A DNA stretch of 9,265 bases from an uncultured Hyphomonadaceae bacterium (GCA_938049795.1 CALLCD010000022.1:1-9265); one strand, 5' to 3'; shown: positions 1 through 6,855, counted from the stretch's first letter. The notes: generated by a model from the letters alone, not told the origin. Program-made: numbers and translations.

Positions 1-1
1 A

Positions 2-412
2 ATGAAACGGGTAATCCTTGGTATGACGGCAATAGTCGCGACCATCTCTACCCCTGCCTTTGCCGGGCCAGAAGATGCAAATCTCTGGGTTGGATTGGAA
101 GACAGCAGGGACGGCGTCCTTTTGGACGAAAAAACAGGCGAAGCCTGGCTGACGGGCACATGCCTCAAGCCACTGACCAAAGCCACGCAAACCGGCACAA
201 TCTGGCGCTCGCATACGGTGGAGCTTGTTTCCATCGGGCGGTCGAAAATTGTGCTCGACCAGACCTTCACCTTGGACACGCAAAGCGCGTCGCCAAGCTT
301 GATGGTTGAAAGCGTCGATCGGGGTGGCCCTCAAAGCTTTCCAGCAATTGTCGAGACGGCTTGCCAGTCATCTGCGACCTGCCGGGCGCTCGTGAATGTT
401 CCTGCCTGCTAG
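2..412 (+). CDS. Small exported protein with four cysteines, function unknown
   Basis: The 136-residue product opens with a clear Sec signal peptide: basic KR at residues 2-3, a hydrophobic core at about 4-18, and a likely cleavage site after AFA at 19-21. The mature part is about 115 residues and contains four cysteines (C54, C121, C127 and C136, the last being the final residue), enough for two disulfide bonds in the periplasm or outside the cell. No family is recognised. The ATG lies one base inside the window, so its ribosome binding site cannot be seen, but the signal peptide starts right there and supports this start. The large outer-membrane protein gene follows 34 bases downstream on the same strand, so the two are probably co-transcribed. 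It could be a minor surface subunit or accessory factor of that system, which is inference from position only. Base composition is balanced here, unlike the G-rich + strand further in. Confidence 0.75.
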   Translation: MKRVILGMTAIVATISTPAFAGPEDANLWVGLEDSRDGVLLDEKTGEAWLTGTCLKPLTKATQTGTIWRSHTVELVSIGRSKIVLDQTFTLDTQSASPSLMVESVDRGGPQSFPAIVETACQSSATCRALVNVPAC

Positions 413-446
413 GGCTTAGCGGCCCCTCCGGCCACTGAACGCATTT

Positions 447-3400
447 ATGAGTTGCTCGACCGCCATACGCGCGGTCGTTTTCGCGACCGCATTGGGGCTG
501 TGTGCCCCGGCCTTTGCCCAGACCGATGGGGCAGAGGGCGAAAGCGTGTCTGACGCTCCCATCACAATCGAGACGGAACCCCCTGTCGCCGCAATGGCAG
601 ACGAGGCGGTTTCCGATGCGCCGCTAAAAATCGGCTTTGAGCATGCGCCCGAGCAGGCCATGTCCATCGAACATATTGACGTTATCGTTGAAAACGAAAC
701 CTTATCTGTGCGCTCGCGACGCACGGACACTGACGGTGTCCTCATCGAGGCCAGCCCGATCTTCACCCATTTGAAGGGCAAGGTCACGCTTGAGGGCACC
801 GTCCTTTCTAATTTGCGGTTTCAGGATGGCGCGGTGATGTCGCTTGATGTCAGCGATGGGGTTGTGCGGGCCAATCAGACCGAGCTGGGCGCGTTGCCGG
901 AGTTTGAACCGCTGGAGGCGGCAACGACCTGGATCACGCCGAACACAATCGGGATTCTGACCGGCACGATACCGGCGCAGAGCGAGACGGGCGACTGGAC
1001 GTTTACGCTCGACGACCGGCTGCGCCCGCGTTTTGATCTTGATCTGTGGATCAATGGCGAACGCACGGTGACGCCCGAGGTTGAGCCGCGCTCGATTGGG
1101 CCGGTTTTGCTGGTGCCGCTGGAGACGGTGGTCGAAGCGCTTGGACATGCGCTTGAGCGCTCGGACGGCAATGTGGTGACGGTGACGCGGATACAGGATG
1201 CGGCGCGCATTTCGCTTGATCTTTCGACGGGGCTCGTGACGGTGAACAATGCGCCGCGCGGGGTGACGCCAAACATTGCCTATGCCGATCCTGATCTGTT
1301 GCTCTTGCCGTTTACGGCGGTTGAGACGCTGACCGGCACGCATATTTTGCTGGAGCCGGGCACGAGCGATATTGTGGTGACCCTCGACGACCGGCTCGGC
1401 GGCGGGGCTTTGCCGGGCGAGCGTGTGGTTGACGAGGCGGCGGCAACGGGCTGGGTGCCGGAACAATTGCAATTTGCGCTGAGCGATCGCGGGCCGGTGA
1501 CTTTGCAGCTTGATTCGCGGCTGCGGTCGCTGAACACGCAATTGCGCTATGAGACAGTTGGCGGGGTGACGCGGCCGCAGGAATTGACGCCGGGCTGGGT
1601 CTCGCTTGAGGCGCAATCGCTTAATGGCTGGGTTGGGTCTTTGGGGGATTCAAATTCGCGGTTCCGTGAGCTCAGCGGAGTGGACGAGAACCGGCTGCGC
1701 GGGGCGAGTGTGCGTTTCCGGCGGGAGAAAACTGGCGATATTATTGCGCTGGCGGCGGGCGTGCCTTTGAGCGGGTCGCGCGAAGTGTCGCCATCAGCCT
1801 CGCGACCCACATTTTCCGGCTTTGCAGGCGGGGCGCGTTGGCTTGCGGCCGATGGCAATCGGGAGATTGGAATTTCGGCGGCGACCAATGAACGCGGCGG
1901 GACGCGGGTCGTGGTTGGCGGGCAGAAGCATTTCCGTGGCTCGGGCGAAGATACCGGGTTGCAGCCGATTTTTGTGGCGGCGGATGCGGGCGTGTTCAAT
2001 GCGGGCGGCGGGACGAAGTTTGATTTTAGAGGGCGCGCGCAGGGCGGGTATCGGTTTAACCGGCAGGCGGGTGTGCAGGCAAGTTTGAGCTATGATGGCG
2101 GGCGGTTCAATCAAGGCGGCGGCCTGTCGGGCGGATCTGATTTGGAGGGGGCGCTGAACGGGCCGTCTTCGTCGCGCTTTGTTGGTTCGGTTTCGACCGA
2201 TTGGCGGGCGGTCAAGAATTGGGGGCCGATCTCGAACGTGGCCGCCGGTGTGCGGACGAATTATGCGCGCACGAGCGGGGACAATGGCTCTTCGACTTTT
2301 ACCGTGTCGAGCGCGTTTAATGGCCGGGTGACCCCGCTTGATCTGAATGTGTCCGTAGACGCATCTTTTTCGAGCACGCGCACAAGTGAGGCGAGCGGCT
2401 CATCGCACTCGATTGGGGTGCGGGCGTTCCGGCGGTTTGACTGGGGCAATGTGCAGGCGGCCTATTCGAACACGACGACCGAAGGCGAGACGACGCAGCG
2501 GCTGGTGTCGAGCGTGTCGGTTCTGCCTATTCGCAAGGATCTTGGGGAAGGTGCGAGCGTTGCGGCTGGGCCGACGGCGTCTGCGGTGTGGTCGCCTGAG
2601 CGGTCATTTGCGCGGATTGGTGCCACTGTGTCGGCCAATAGTGGCCAGCGGTTTGGTGAGCGGTTTAATGTGCAGGGTCAGTTTTCGGCGCTGCAATCTG
2701 TCGATCCGGACGATGCGCGTACGCAGTTCTTTGCCTCGCTGAATGCGAGCTATGCGATCACGCGTTTTATCCGTCTGGAGAGCAATTATTTCGACAATCT
2801 GTCCGGCTCGCGGGACTTTTCGGTGGCGCTGCGTGGAAGGGTGACGTTTAACGAGCCGCGCAAACATACGCGGCCAAAAGAGGGTTTGGGGATTTTGCGC
2901 GGCGGGGTTTATTTCGACCGCAATCGCGATGGCATTCGTCAGCCCGACGAAGAGGGCGTGCCCGGTGTGCGCATTCAGGTGACGGGGACGCGGCTGGCGC
3001 TCGGGGTTGATGCGGATGGCCGGTTTACGATCCAGAATATGCGCACGGGGCTTTACGGGGTGACGGTGGATCGGCGGACTTTGCCGCTTGGATTGCTGGT
3101 GCCTGATGATGTGTCTGCGCGCGCGACGATTGGCGATGGGCGGGTGACCGAGCTCGAGATTCCGATTGTGGCGAGTGGGCAAGTGCGCGGGGCTTTGTTT
3201 GTTGATGAGAATGGCGATGGGGATGTGACGCCGGGCGAGCATCGGGTTGAGGGGATGTTTGTGTCGCTCCTCAGGGTTGGAGAGGGCGCGGCCGAGGATG
3301 AGGAGCCGGTGTCGGCGGTGTCGGCTTCGTTCGGGCAGTATAGTTTCGAGAATTTGGCGCCGGGCCGATATGAGCTAAGCGTGAACTTTAAGGGCGTGAT

Positions 3401-3530
3401 CTATTCGCGGTCGGTGGAGCTCAGCGAAGACAATCTGTTTGTGGTGCGCCCGTTTGATCTGCCTGCGGAGGAAAGCGGCGGGGCGGAAGAGGATAATCCG
3501 TTTGCAGGGACGGTGATCGGGGAGGCGTAA
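447..3530 (+). CDS. Large exported outer-membrane protein: stalk domain, probable beta barrel, two SdrD-B-like domains; candidate usher-like exporter
   Basis: The 1027-residue product has a signal peptide (residues 1 to about 25, ending AFAQ). Residues about 200-312 match the copper-amine-oxidase N-terminal (stalk) fold: an ING opening, LVPLETVVEALG at 222-233, and a second half with VNNAP at 266-270 and LLPFTAVETL at 286-295. The motif TLDDRL brackets this region at 187-192 and 312-317. Residues about 345-802 are alternating polar/hydrophobic, rich in Gly, Ser and aromatics, and lack helices, as in a large outer-membrane beta barrel. Two Ig-like SdrD-B/CNA-B-type domains follow at about 816-905 and 910-1003, each carrying a D-x-N-x-DG loop (DRNRDG at 824, DENGDG at 920). 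A periplasmic N-region, a barrel and two C-terminal Ig-like domains resemble the layout of a fimbrial usher, but I see no canonical usher signature. The nearby PapD-like chaperone favours an export role. An adhesin or other surface barrel is the alternative. No strong Shine-Dalgarno is visible before the ATG. Confidence 0.85.
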   Translation: MSCSTAIRAVVFATALGLCAPAFAQTDGAEGESVSDAPITIETEPPVAAMADEAVSDAPLKIGFEHAPEQAMSIEHIDVIVENETLSVRSRRTDTDGVLIEASPIFTHLKGKVTLEGTVLSNLRFQDGAVMSLDVSDGVVRANQTELGALPEFEPLEAATTWITPNTIGILTGTIPAQSETGDWTFTLDDRLRPRFDLDLWINGERTVTPEVEPRSIGPVLLVPLETVVEALGHALERSDGNVVTVTRIQDAARISLDLSTGLVTVNNAPRGVTPNIAYADPDLLLLPFTAVETLTGTHILLEPGTSDIVVTLDDRLGGGALPGERVVDEAAATGWVPEQLQFALSDRGPVTLQLDSRLRSLNTQLRYETVGGVTRPQELTPGWVSLEAQSLNGWVGSLGDSNSRFRELSGVDENRLRGASVRFRREKTGDIIALAAGVPLSGSREVSPSASRPTFSGFAGGARWLAADGNREIGISAATNERGGTRVVVGGQKHFRGSGEDTGLQPIFVAADAGVFNAGGGTKFDFRGRAQGGYRFNRQAGVQASLSYDGGRFNQGGGLSGGSDLEGALNGPSSSRFVGSVSTDWRAVKNWGPISNVAAGVRTNYARTSGDNGSSTFTVSSAFNGRVTPLDLNVSVDASFSSTRTSEASGSSHSIGVRAFRRFDWGNVQAAYSNTTTEGETTQRLVSSVSVLPIRKDLGEGASVAAGPTASAVWSPERSFARIGATVSANSGQRFGERFNVQGQFSALQSVDPDDARTQFFASLNASYAITRFIRLESNYFDNLSGSRDFSVALRGRVTFNEPRKHTRPKEGLGILRGGVYFDRNRDGIRQPDEEGVPGVRIQVTGTRLALGVDADGRFTIQNMRTGLYGVTVDRRTLPLGLLVPDDVSARATIGDGRVTELEIPIVASGQVRGALFVDENGDGDVTPGEHRVEGMFVSLLRVGEGAAEDEEPVSAVSASFGQYSFENLAPGRYELSVNFKGVIYSRSVELSEDNLFVVRPFDLPAEESGGAEEDNPFAGTVIGEA

Positions 3531-3539
3531 GCCTAAGGG

Positions 3540-4400
3540 CTAATTGCGGAAGAAGTCGAACTCGATCTGGTAGCGTAGGTCGCCTGCGCCGAGGGAGAGG
3601 TCGTAGCCTTCAAAGCCGTAGATGTAATCAAAGCGGACCGATTGTTCGGGCAGGTCAGTGTCGAACTGGCGGCGGATGGCGGTCGGGAATTCGGCGATGA
3701 ACTGGGCGCTGGTGGCAAGTGGGCCGAGGCTGTCGAATGTGCCAAGCTTGCGGAAGCTGCCCAATGTGGCTGCGCTGCCAAAGGGCATGCCGTCATCATT
3801 GCCTTGGGCGGTGATGCCATAGTCGAAGCGGACATTGTTCAGTCGCGAGATCTGGTGAAGTGCGTCCGAGCCGCCGGTGAGCGTCGAGCGGGCGGAGATG
3901 CGGAAACCGATGGTGCGCGAGGAGAGGTAGAAGCTGCGCTGGGTCGAAGTGTCGAGCGCGCGCAGAGCGGTGGTCTCGCTCAGTTGGACGGGGGCGAAGA
4001 CATCGCCTGCATCGAGGAAGCCGCTGCCATTGCCGGTGGATTGAATGTCACTATTGCCGTCGCCGGTCTGGTCGAAGCCGAGGCGGGTGCCTTGCTGGTC
4101 GGTGGCGATGACGTGGAAGCCTTCGGTGCGCGAGCCGGTGAAGACCGGATTGACATTGCCGGTGCCCTGGAACGGATTGCCCGTCCACGGAATAAGCTGG
4201 CCGCCGGGCGGCACGGTGCCATTATTTGTGAAGATGTGGACATCATAAACGTCGAAAGAGATGCCGTCATGGACAATGACGCAGCCCTTTACGCGGCAGA
4301 AGAAATCTGAATCGAGGAAAGAGGCATAGGCGGGCGGGCTTGCCAGAACAGGTGTGGCAAGCGCGCCCGATAGGAGGATGAGGCGAAGCGCGCGCGTTAT
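3540..4400 (-). CDS. Secreted beta-rich protein with non-canonical ATA start; probable chaperone-dependent surface subunit
   Basis: The frame is open from a TGA at 4440-4442 to the TAG at 3540-3542. Read from ATA at 4400 it gives 286 residues and begins with a convincing signal peptide: basic TRALR, hydrophobic core to about residue 20, and possible cleavage after VLA (18-20) or AYA (24-26). No ATG, GTG or TTG exists in frame upstream of or within this peptide. The first is GTG at 4214 (residue 63), which would remove the signal and give 224 residues. The ATA overlaps the chaperone stop as ATAA and has a GGAG eight bases ahead. The mature protein has a close cysteine pair (C35, C40), a calcium-loop-like D-x-T-x-DG-x-x-D at residues 110-118, Gly/Asn/Thr-rich beta-type sequence, and a final alternating strand (YQIEFDF) as in subunits capped by PapD-like chaperones. 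No named family is recognised. The subunit role is inferred from coupling to the chaperone. Confidence 0.7.
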   Translation of the reverse strand: MTRALRLILLSGALATPVLASPPAYASFLDSDFFCRVKGCVIVHDGISFDVYDVHIFTNNGTVPPGGQLIPWTGNPFQGTGNVNPVFTGSRTEGFHVIATDQQGTRLGFDQTGDGNSDIQSTGNGSGFLDAGDVFAPVQLSETTALRALDTSTQRSFYLSSRTIGFRISARSTLTGGSDALHQISRLNNVRFDYGITAQGNDDGMPFGSAATLGSFRKLGTFDSLGPLATSAQFIAEFPTAIRRQFDTDLPEQSVRFDYIYGFEGYDLSLGAGDLRYQIEFDFFRN

Positions 4401-5245
4401 GGAGTTGGCTCCGCTTGGATGGCCTCTGTCGCGGGCGCATCAGATGCCGAGACGCTAAAGGGCGGCAGGGCGAGGGTTTCGCCATTGGTTTGCGGCGCGA
4501 AAATATTGCTCAGGCGCACTTCGATCGAGGCATTGTCAGGGAGATCGTCAGGTAGACGAGTGACATAATCGCGGCGGCCTTCATGCAGGACGACGAGATT
4601 GGAAATTGGCACGCTCTCGGACGCGCCGCCTGCATTGATCTCGATGACGCCTTGCAGACGGGCATGGGCATTGCCGGAGTTTTCGATGCCCAGATGCAGA
4701 TTGCGCGCGCCGGTCTCGCTCACGCTGACTGAGCCATTGGTGATCGCCGCTTCGCTCTTGGCCGAGCCGGCGGTGAGATAGAACAAGGTGGCGATCTGGT
4801 ATTTCTTCCACACGCCCGACTGGCCGGCGCGCTCTTCGGGCAGAACGGTGGAGGCGAGAAGTGCAAAGCGGAAATCGCCTGAGCGGCTGAGCCGTGTCGG
4901 GGTCGCCATATCGACGATGACCTGCTCGGATTCGCCGGGCTTCAAGGTCAAAAAGGCGGGGCTGAACCGTGCCCAACCGGCGGCCGATGTGTCGGTTTCG
5001 TCAGGCGGAGAGAGCTGGATTTGGCCATTGTCATCAAGCGACCAGTCGGCAAGGCCAAGGGTGAGCGAAATGGTCTTTTCGGTGTGCACATTGGCGATGT
5101 TGACGACCTGCCGGTTGCGCTCGCCCGGGGCGACTTCGATTTCGACTGTGGTCGGCTGTAGTCCGATGCCGAACGTCCATGCGGGGAAAGCGGCCAGTCC
5201 AACAGCGGCGGCCAGAAGACAGGTACGAAATGACAAGATACGCAT
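4397..5245 (-). CDS. PapD-like periplasmic fimbrial-type chaperone
   Basis: The 282-residue product has a signal peptide (basic R at 2 and 7, hydrophobic core 8-20, cleavage near 22-26) and two Ig-like domains. The first, at about 27-160, shows the family pattern: an early strand (GIGLQPTTVEIEVAPGE), a Trp-containing strand near 64-70, then FSPAFLTLKPGESEQVIVD at about 94-112. The last corresponds to the edge region that binds subunits in PapD/FimC proteins. The second, at about 162-265, carries the NSGNAHARLQG segment at 189-199. The C-terminus is Ala/Pro-rich. Such chaperones hold surface subunits in the periplasm by donor-strand complementation and hand them to an outer-membrane usher. ATG 5245 is preceded by AAGGGA with about ten bases of spacing. 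Its stop overlaps the next gene's candidate start by four bases, so the pair is an operon and the downstream protein is the natural client. I cannot assign the subunit-anchoring Arg/Lys residues with certainty, and the protein is divergent from classical FGS/FGL chaperones. Confidence 0.82.
   Translation of the reverse strand: MRILSFRTCLLAAAVGLAAFPAWTFGIGLQPTTVEIEVAPGERNRQVVNIANVHTEKTISLTLGLADWSLDDNGQIQLSPPDETDTSAAGWARFSPAFLTLKPGESEQVIVDMATPTRLSRSGDFRFALLASTVLPEERAGQSGVWKKYQIATLFYLTAGSAKSEAAITNGSVSVSETGARNLHLGIENSGNAHARLQGVIEINAGGASESVPISNLVVLHEGRRDYVTRLPDDLPDNASIEVRLSNIFAPQTNGETLALPPFSVSASDAPATEAIQAEPTP
4409..4412 (-). promoter_or_regulatory. Ribosome binding site supporting an ATA start at 4400
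   Basis: On the minus strand GGAG (within AAGCGGAG) sits eight bases before the ATA at 4400-4398, inside the last codons of the chaperone gene. The spacing is ideal for initiation at the ATA and irrelevant to the GTG at 4214. Together with the ATAA overlap it points to coupled translation of the chaperone and the secreted protein. Confidence 0.5.
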
Positions 5246-5369
5246 TGAGGTTAAATCCCTTGATAAATCTCTAGGCGGAGTGTGCCATATAGATCGTTAC
5301 CGTTCGGTTTATATTGCGGGTGGGAAATGCGCCTTGCGGGGGCTCGTGTGGCAATGCTAAGCGCAGCGA

Positions 5370-6062
5370 ATGGGCAAACGTCGCAAGAACCGCAAACCGC
5401 ATATTGCAGCGGATCTGAACGCGCCTGAGGGCCGTAAGCGCGCCCGTCGCGAGATGATCTGGGGCGATCACGGGTTTTTGCGGGCGCGGTTTTCAAACTT
5501 GCATGCTTTGTCAGGCGAGATGTGGCGGGCAAACCAGCCCTCGCCAAGACAGATCGCAGCGCATAAGGCCGAACGGGGTATTCGTACGATTATCAATCTG
5601 CGCGGGGCATCAACGCGCGGGTATTACTTGCTGGAGCGTGAGGCGTGCGAGGCGCATGGGATCGAACTTGTGGATTATCAAGTGTTTTCAAGGGATACGC
5701 CGATGCGTGAGGCGGTTTTGGGGACGCGTGAGCTGTTTGAGGGGCTGGCTTATCCGGCGCTGATGCATTGCAAATCGGGGGCGGATCGGGCTGGATTGAT
5801 GGCGGTTTTGTATAAGATTGCGCGGCAGAACGTGTGTGTTTCGGAGGCGATAGAGCAGCTCAGTTTTCGCTATTTGCACGTCAAACAGGGCAAAACCGGC
5901 ATGTTGGACGCGTTTTTTCAGGCCGCGCTTGAGGCGGGTGCGGACAAACCGGCTGATTTTTTTCGCTGGATTGAGACCGACTATGACCGGATGGCGATCA
6001 AGACGGCGTTTCTGGAGCGGCGACAGCGGCTTGATCTGGCGTGGATTTTGGGGCGCGAATAG
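5370..6062 (+). CDS. Tyrosine/dual-specificity-type protein phosphatase
   Basis: The 230-residue cytoplasmic protein carries the cysteine-phosphatase P-loop HCKSGADRAG, with the nucleophile C134 and phosphate-binding R140 in the C-x5-R arrangement. Before it are family landmarks: WRANQPSP at 52-59, the strand and turn IRTIINLRG at 71-79, and a possible general-acid Asp in FSRDTP (D109). There is no signal peptide or membrane segment, and the N-terminus is strongly basic (about nine Lys/Arg in the first 27). This matches a group of alphaproteobacterial PTP/DSP-like proteins of about 200-250 residues, whose substrates (phosphotyrosine, phosphoinositide or another phosphoester) are not evident from sequence. 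It is divergent from the chaperone gene with a 124-base gap. The Shine-Dalgarno is weak before ATG 5370. A start at ATG 5454 (residue 29) would keep the DHGFLR motif and drop the basic tail, so the start is less certain than the identity. Confidence 0.85.
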   Translation: MGKRRKNRKPHIAADLNAPEGRKRARREMIWGDHGFLRARFSNLHALSGEMWRANQPSPRQIAAHKAERGIRTIINLRGASTRGYYLLEREACEAHGIELVDYQVFSRDTPMREAVLGTRELFEGLAYPALMHCKSGADRAGLMAVLYKIARQNVCVSEAIEQLSFRYLHVKQGKTGMLDAFFQAALEAGADKPADFFRWIETDYDRMAIKTAFLERRQRLDLAWILGRE

Positions 6063-6138
6063 GGCTTTTGCCGTCAAATTTGGGGAGGATACAGGGCGCG
6101 TGGGCCTTGATTTGTGTCGATTTGCCTGTCGAGTTTGC

Positions 6139-6166
6139 TTGATTAAACGCGGAGCCAAGGCATAAT
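6139..6166 (+). promoter_or_regulatory. Candidate sigma70-type promoter for the tandem membrane-protein genes
   Basis: A -35-like TTGATT (6139-6144) and a -10-like CATAAT (6161-6166) are separated by 16 bases, in the only sizeable gap (146 bases) ahead of the 6209 gene. Transcription would begin near 6173 and leave a leader of roughly 35 bases that holds the hairpin and ribosome binding site. Assigned by eye from the consensus only. Confidence 0.5.
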
Positions 6167-6178
6167 CGGCGCAGTTCG

Positions 6179-6202
6179 TCTGCAAAATGCAGATTTGGAG
6201 GG
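6179..6202 (+). promoter_or_regulatory. Leader hairpin followed by strong ribosome binding site
   Basis: A perfect six-base-pair stem, TCTGCA (6179-6184) with TGCAGA (6188-6193) around an AAA loop, lies directly before a near-perfect Shine-Dalgarno GGAGGG (6197-6202), six bases from ATG 6209. The Shine-Dalgarno itself is left outside the stem. The hairpin may keep the site accessible or stabilise the 5' end of the message. That role is inference. Confidence 0.45.
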
Positions 6203-6208
6203 ACAAAA

Positions 6209-6484
6209 ATGAAATTCTTGATCATCAATAGTTTCCGCTCAATGGTTTATGTCGCCTATATCGCGATCATCGTGTTTGGTGTGCTGGTCGGCGTGCATTC
6301 GGGGGGGCGCATTGCGACGGAGATTCCGGGCGTTGAAATGGGCGGGCTCGCTTCGTTTCTCGACATTGTGTTTGGACTGTTTGCTGGCTGGCTGGCATCG
6401 AGCCTGATCTGCGGGCTGATTGTCACCATTCTCGACATTCGCGACGATCTGAACGATCGTTTGCCCGAAGAGAAGAAGTCCTAG
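6209..6484 (+). CDS. Small two-helix membrane protein, first of a tandem pair, function unknown
   Basis: The 91-residue protein begins MKFLIINSFR, then has a hydrophobic segment at about 13-30 and a second at about 48-73, and ends in a charged tail with LDIRDDLNDRLPEE. The predicted topology is two inner-membrane helices joined by a loop of about 18 residues containing PGVE. The acidic/basic tail is conserved word for word in part with the neighbour at 6523, so it is probably the functional contact surface. The start is secure: GGAGGG six bases upstream. No family is firmly recognised. The layout of an N-terminal SFR-type motif, two helices and a final I-x-D-D stretch recalls DUF4282-like small membrane proteins, but that is a weak resemblance. 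It is likely co-transcribed with the 6523 gene (38-base gap). Confidence 0.8.
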   Translation: MKFLIINSFRSMVYVAYIAIIVFGVLVGVHSGGRIATEIPGVEMGGLASFLDIVFGLFAGWLASSLICGLIVTILDIRDDLNDRLPEEKKS

Positions 6485-6522
6485 GCCGCGCTGCCGAATG
6501 CAGTTCTAAAGGAATTTGAGTT

Positions 6523-6798
6523 ATGAAATTTTGGATTATCAACAGTTTTCGCACGGCCGTTTACACCGCCTTTTTTGCGATTATCGGCTATGGCATCGTG
6601 TTTGGTGTGGTCAATAATGGCGATGTGACCTCGCAATTGCCGGGTGTCGAGGGCGATCTGGCGGTTGCGCTGGATGTGGTGGTTGGCTTTGTTGGCGGCT
6701 GGGTGGCGGCCAGTCTGGTGTGCGGGCTGATTGTGACCTTTCTCGACATTCGCGACGATATTAATGACCGGCTGCCCGATGCGCGGCGGGATATTTGA
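6523..6798 (+). CDS. Small two-helix membrane protein, second of a tandem pair
   Basis: This is a 91-residue paralogue of the preceding gene product. By eye about half or more of the positions are identical with one gap. The shared blocks are IINSFR at 5-10, PGVE at 40-43, SLVCGLIVT-like at 64-72, and LDIRDD/NDRLP near 74-85. Two hydrophobic segments lie at about 13-30 and 46-72. The last few residues (DARRDI) differ from the sister's (EEKKS), as do the loop residues. AAGGA nine bases before ATG 6523 serves as ribosome binding site. The gene is followed after about 25 bases by a rho-independent terminator, so the pair forms a compact transcription unit. A hetero-oligomer of the two proteins is plausible but unproven. 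Function unknown. Confidence 0.8.
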   Translation: MKFWIINSFRTAVYTAFFAIIGYGIVFGVVNNGDVTSQLPGVEGDLAVALDVVVGFVGGWVAASLVCGLIVTFLDIRDDINDRLPDARRDI

Positions 6799-6821
6799 GG
6801 CGGGAGTGCCGCAAGCGTTTT

Positions 6822-6855
6822 GAAGGCCCGGGCCGGTTGGTTCGGGTCTTTTTTT
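6822..6855 (+). terminator. Rho-independent terminator after the tandem membrane-protein genes
   Basis: Stem arms AAGGCCCG (6823-6830) and CGGGTCTT (6843-6850) pair with one G-T wobble around a 12-base loop, and the 3' arm runs into seven consecutive T (6849-6855). It lies 24 bases past the TGA of the 6523 gene. It separates that unit from pmbA, whose frame could be extended back to a TTG inside this structure but should not be. Confidence 0.8.

Noticed and set aside
702..1616. Long minus-strand open frame (304 codons) opposite the barrel gene
   Set aside because: Arg/Pro-rich translation typical of the shadow of a GC-rich gene; the + strand frame has a signal peptide and recognisable domains.
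447..3530. Classical fimbrial usher or TonB-dependent receptor assignment for the barrel protein
   Set aside because: No canonical usher signature and no TonB box or plug motifs could be recognised; kept only as usher-like on layout and context.
3530..3541. AGCC-TAAG-GGCT inverted repeat between the convergent genes as a terminator
   Set aside because: Only four base pairs and no T-tract on either side; likely chance.
3642..4310. 222-codon + strand open frame opposite the secreted protein gene
   Set aside because: Ala/Gly/Glu-rich shadow translation without recognisable motifs. The minus frame has a signal peptide and is coupled to the chaperone.
5246..5369. Promoters or operator in the divergent gap (ACCG-TT-CGGT at 5299-5308; TTGCGG at 5314 and 5334)
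   Set aside because: The inverted repeat is only four bases per arm, and I could not pair any -35-like hexamer with a convincing -10 at proper spacing on either strand.
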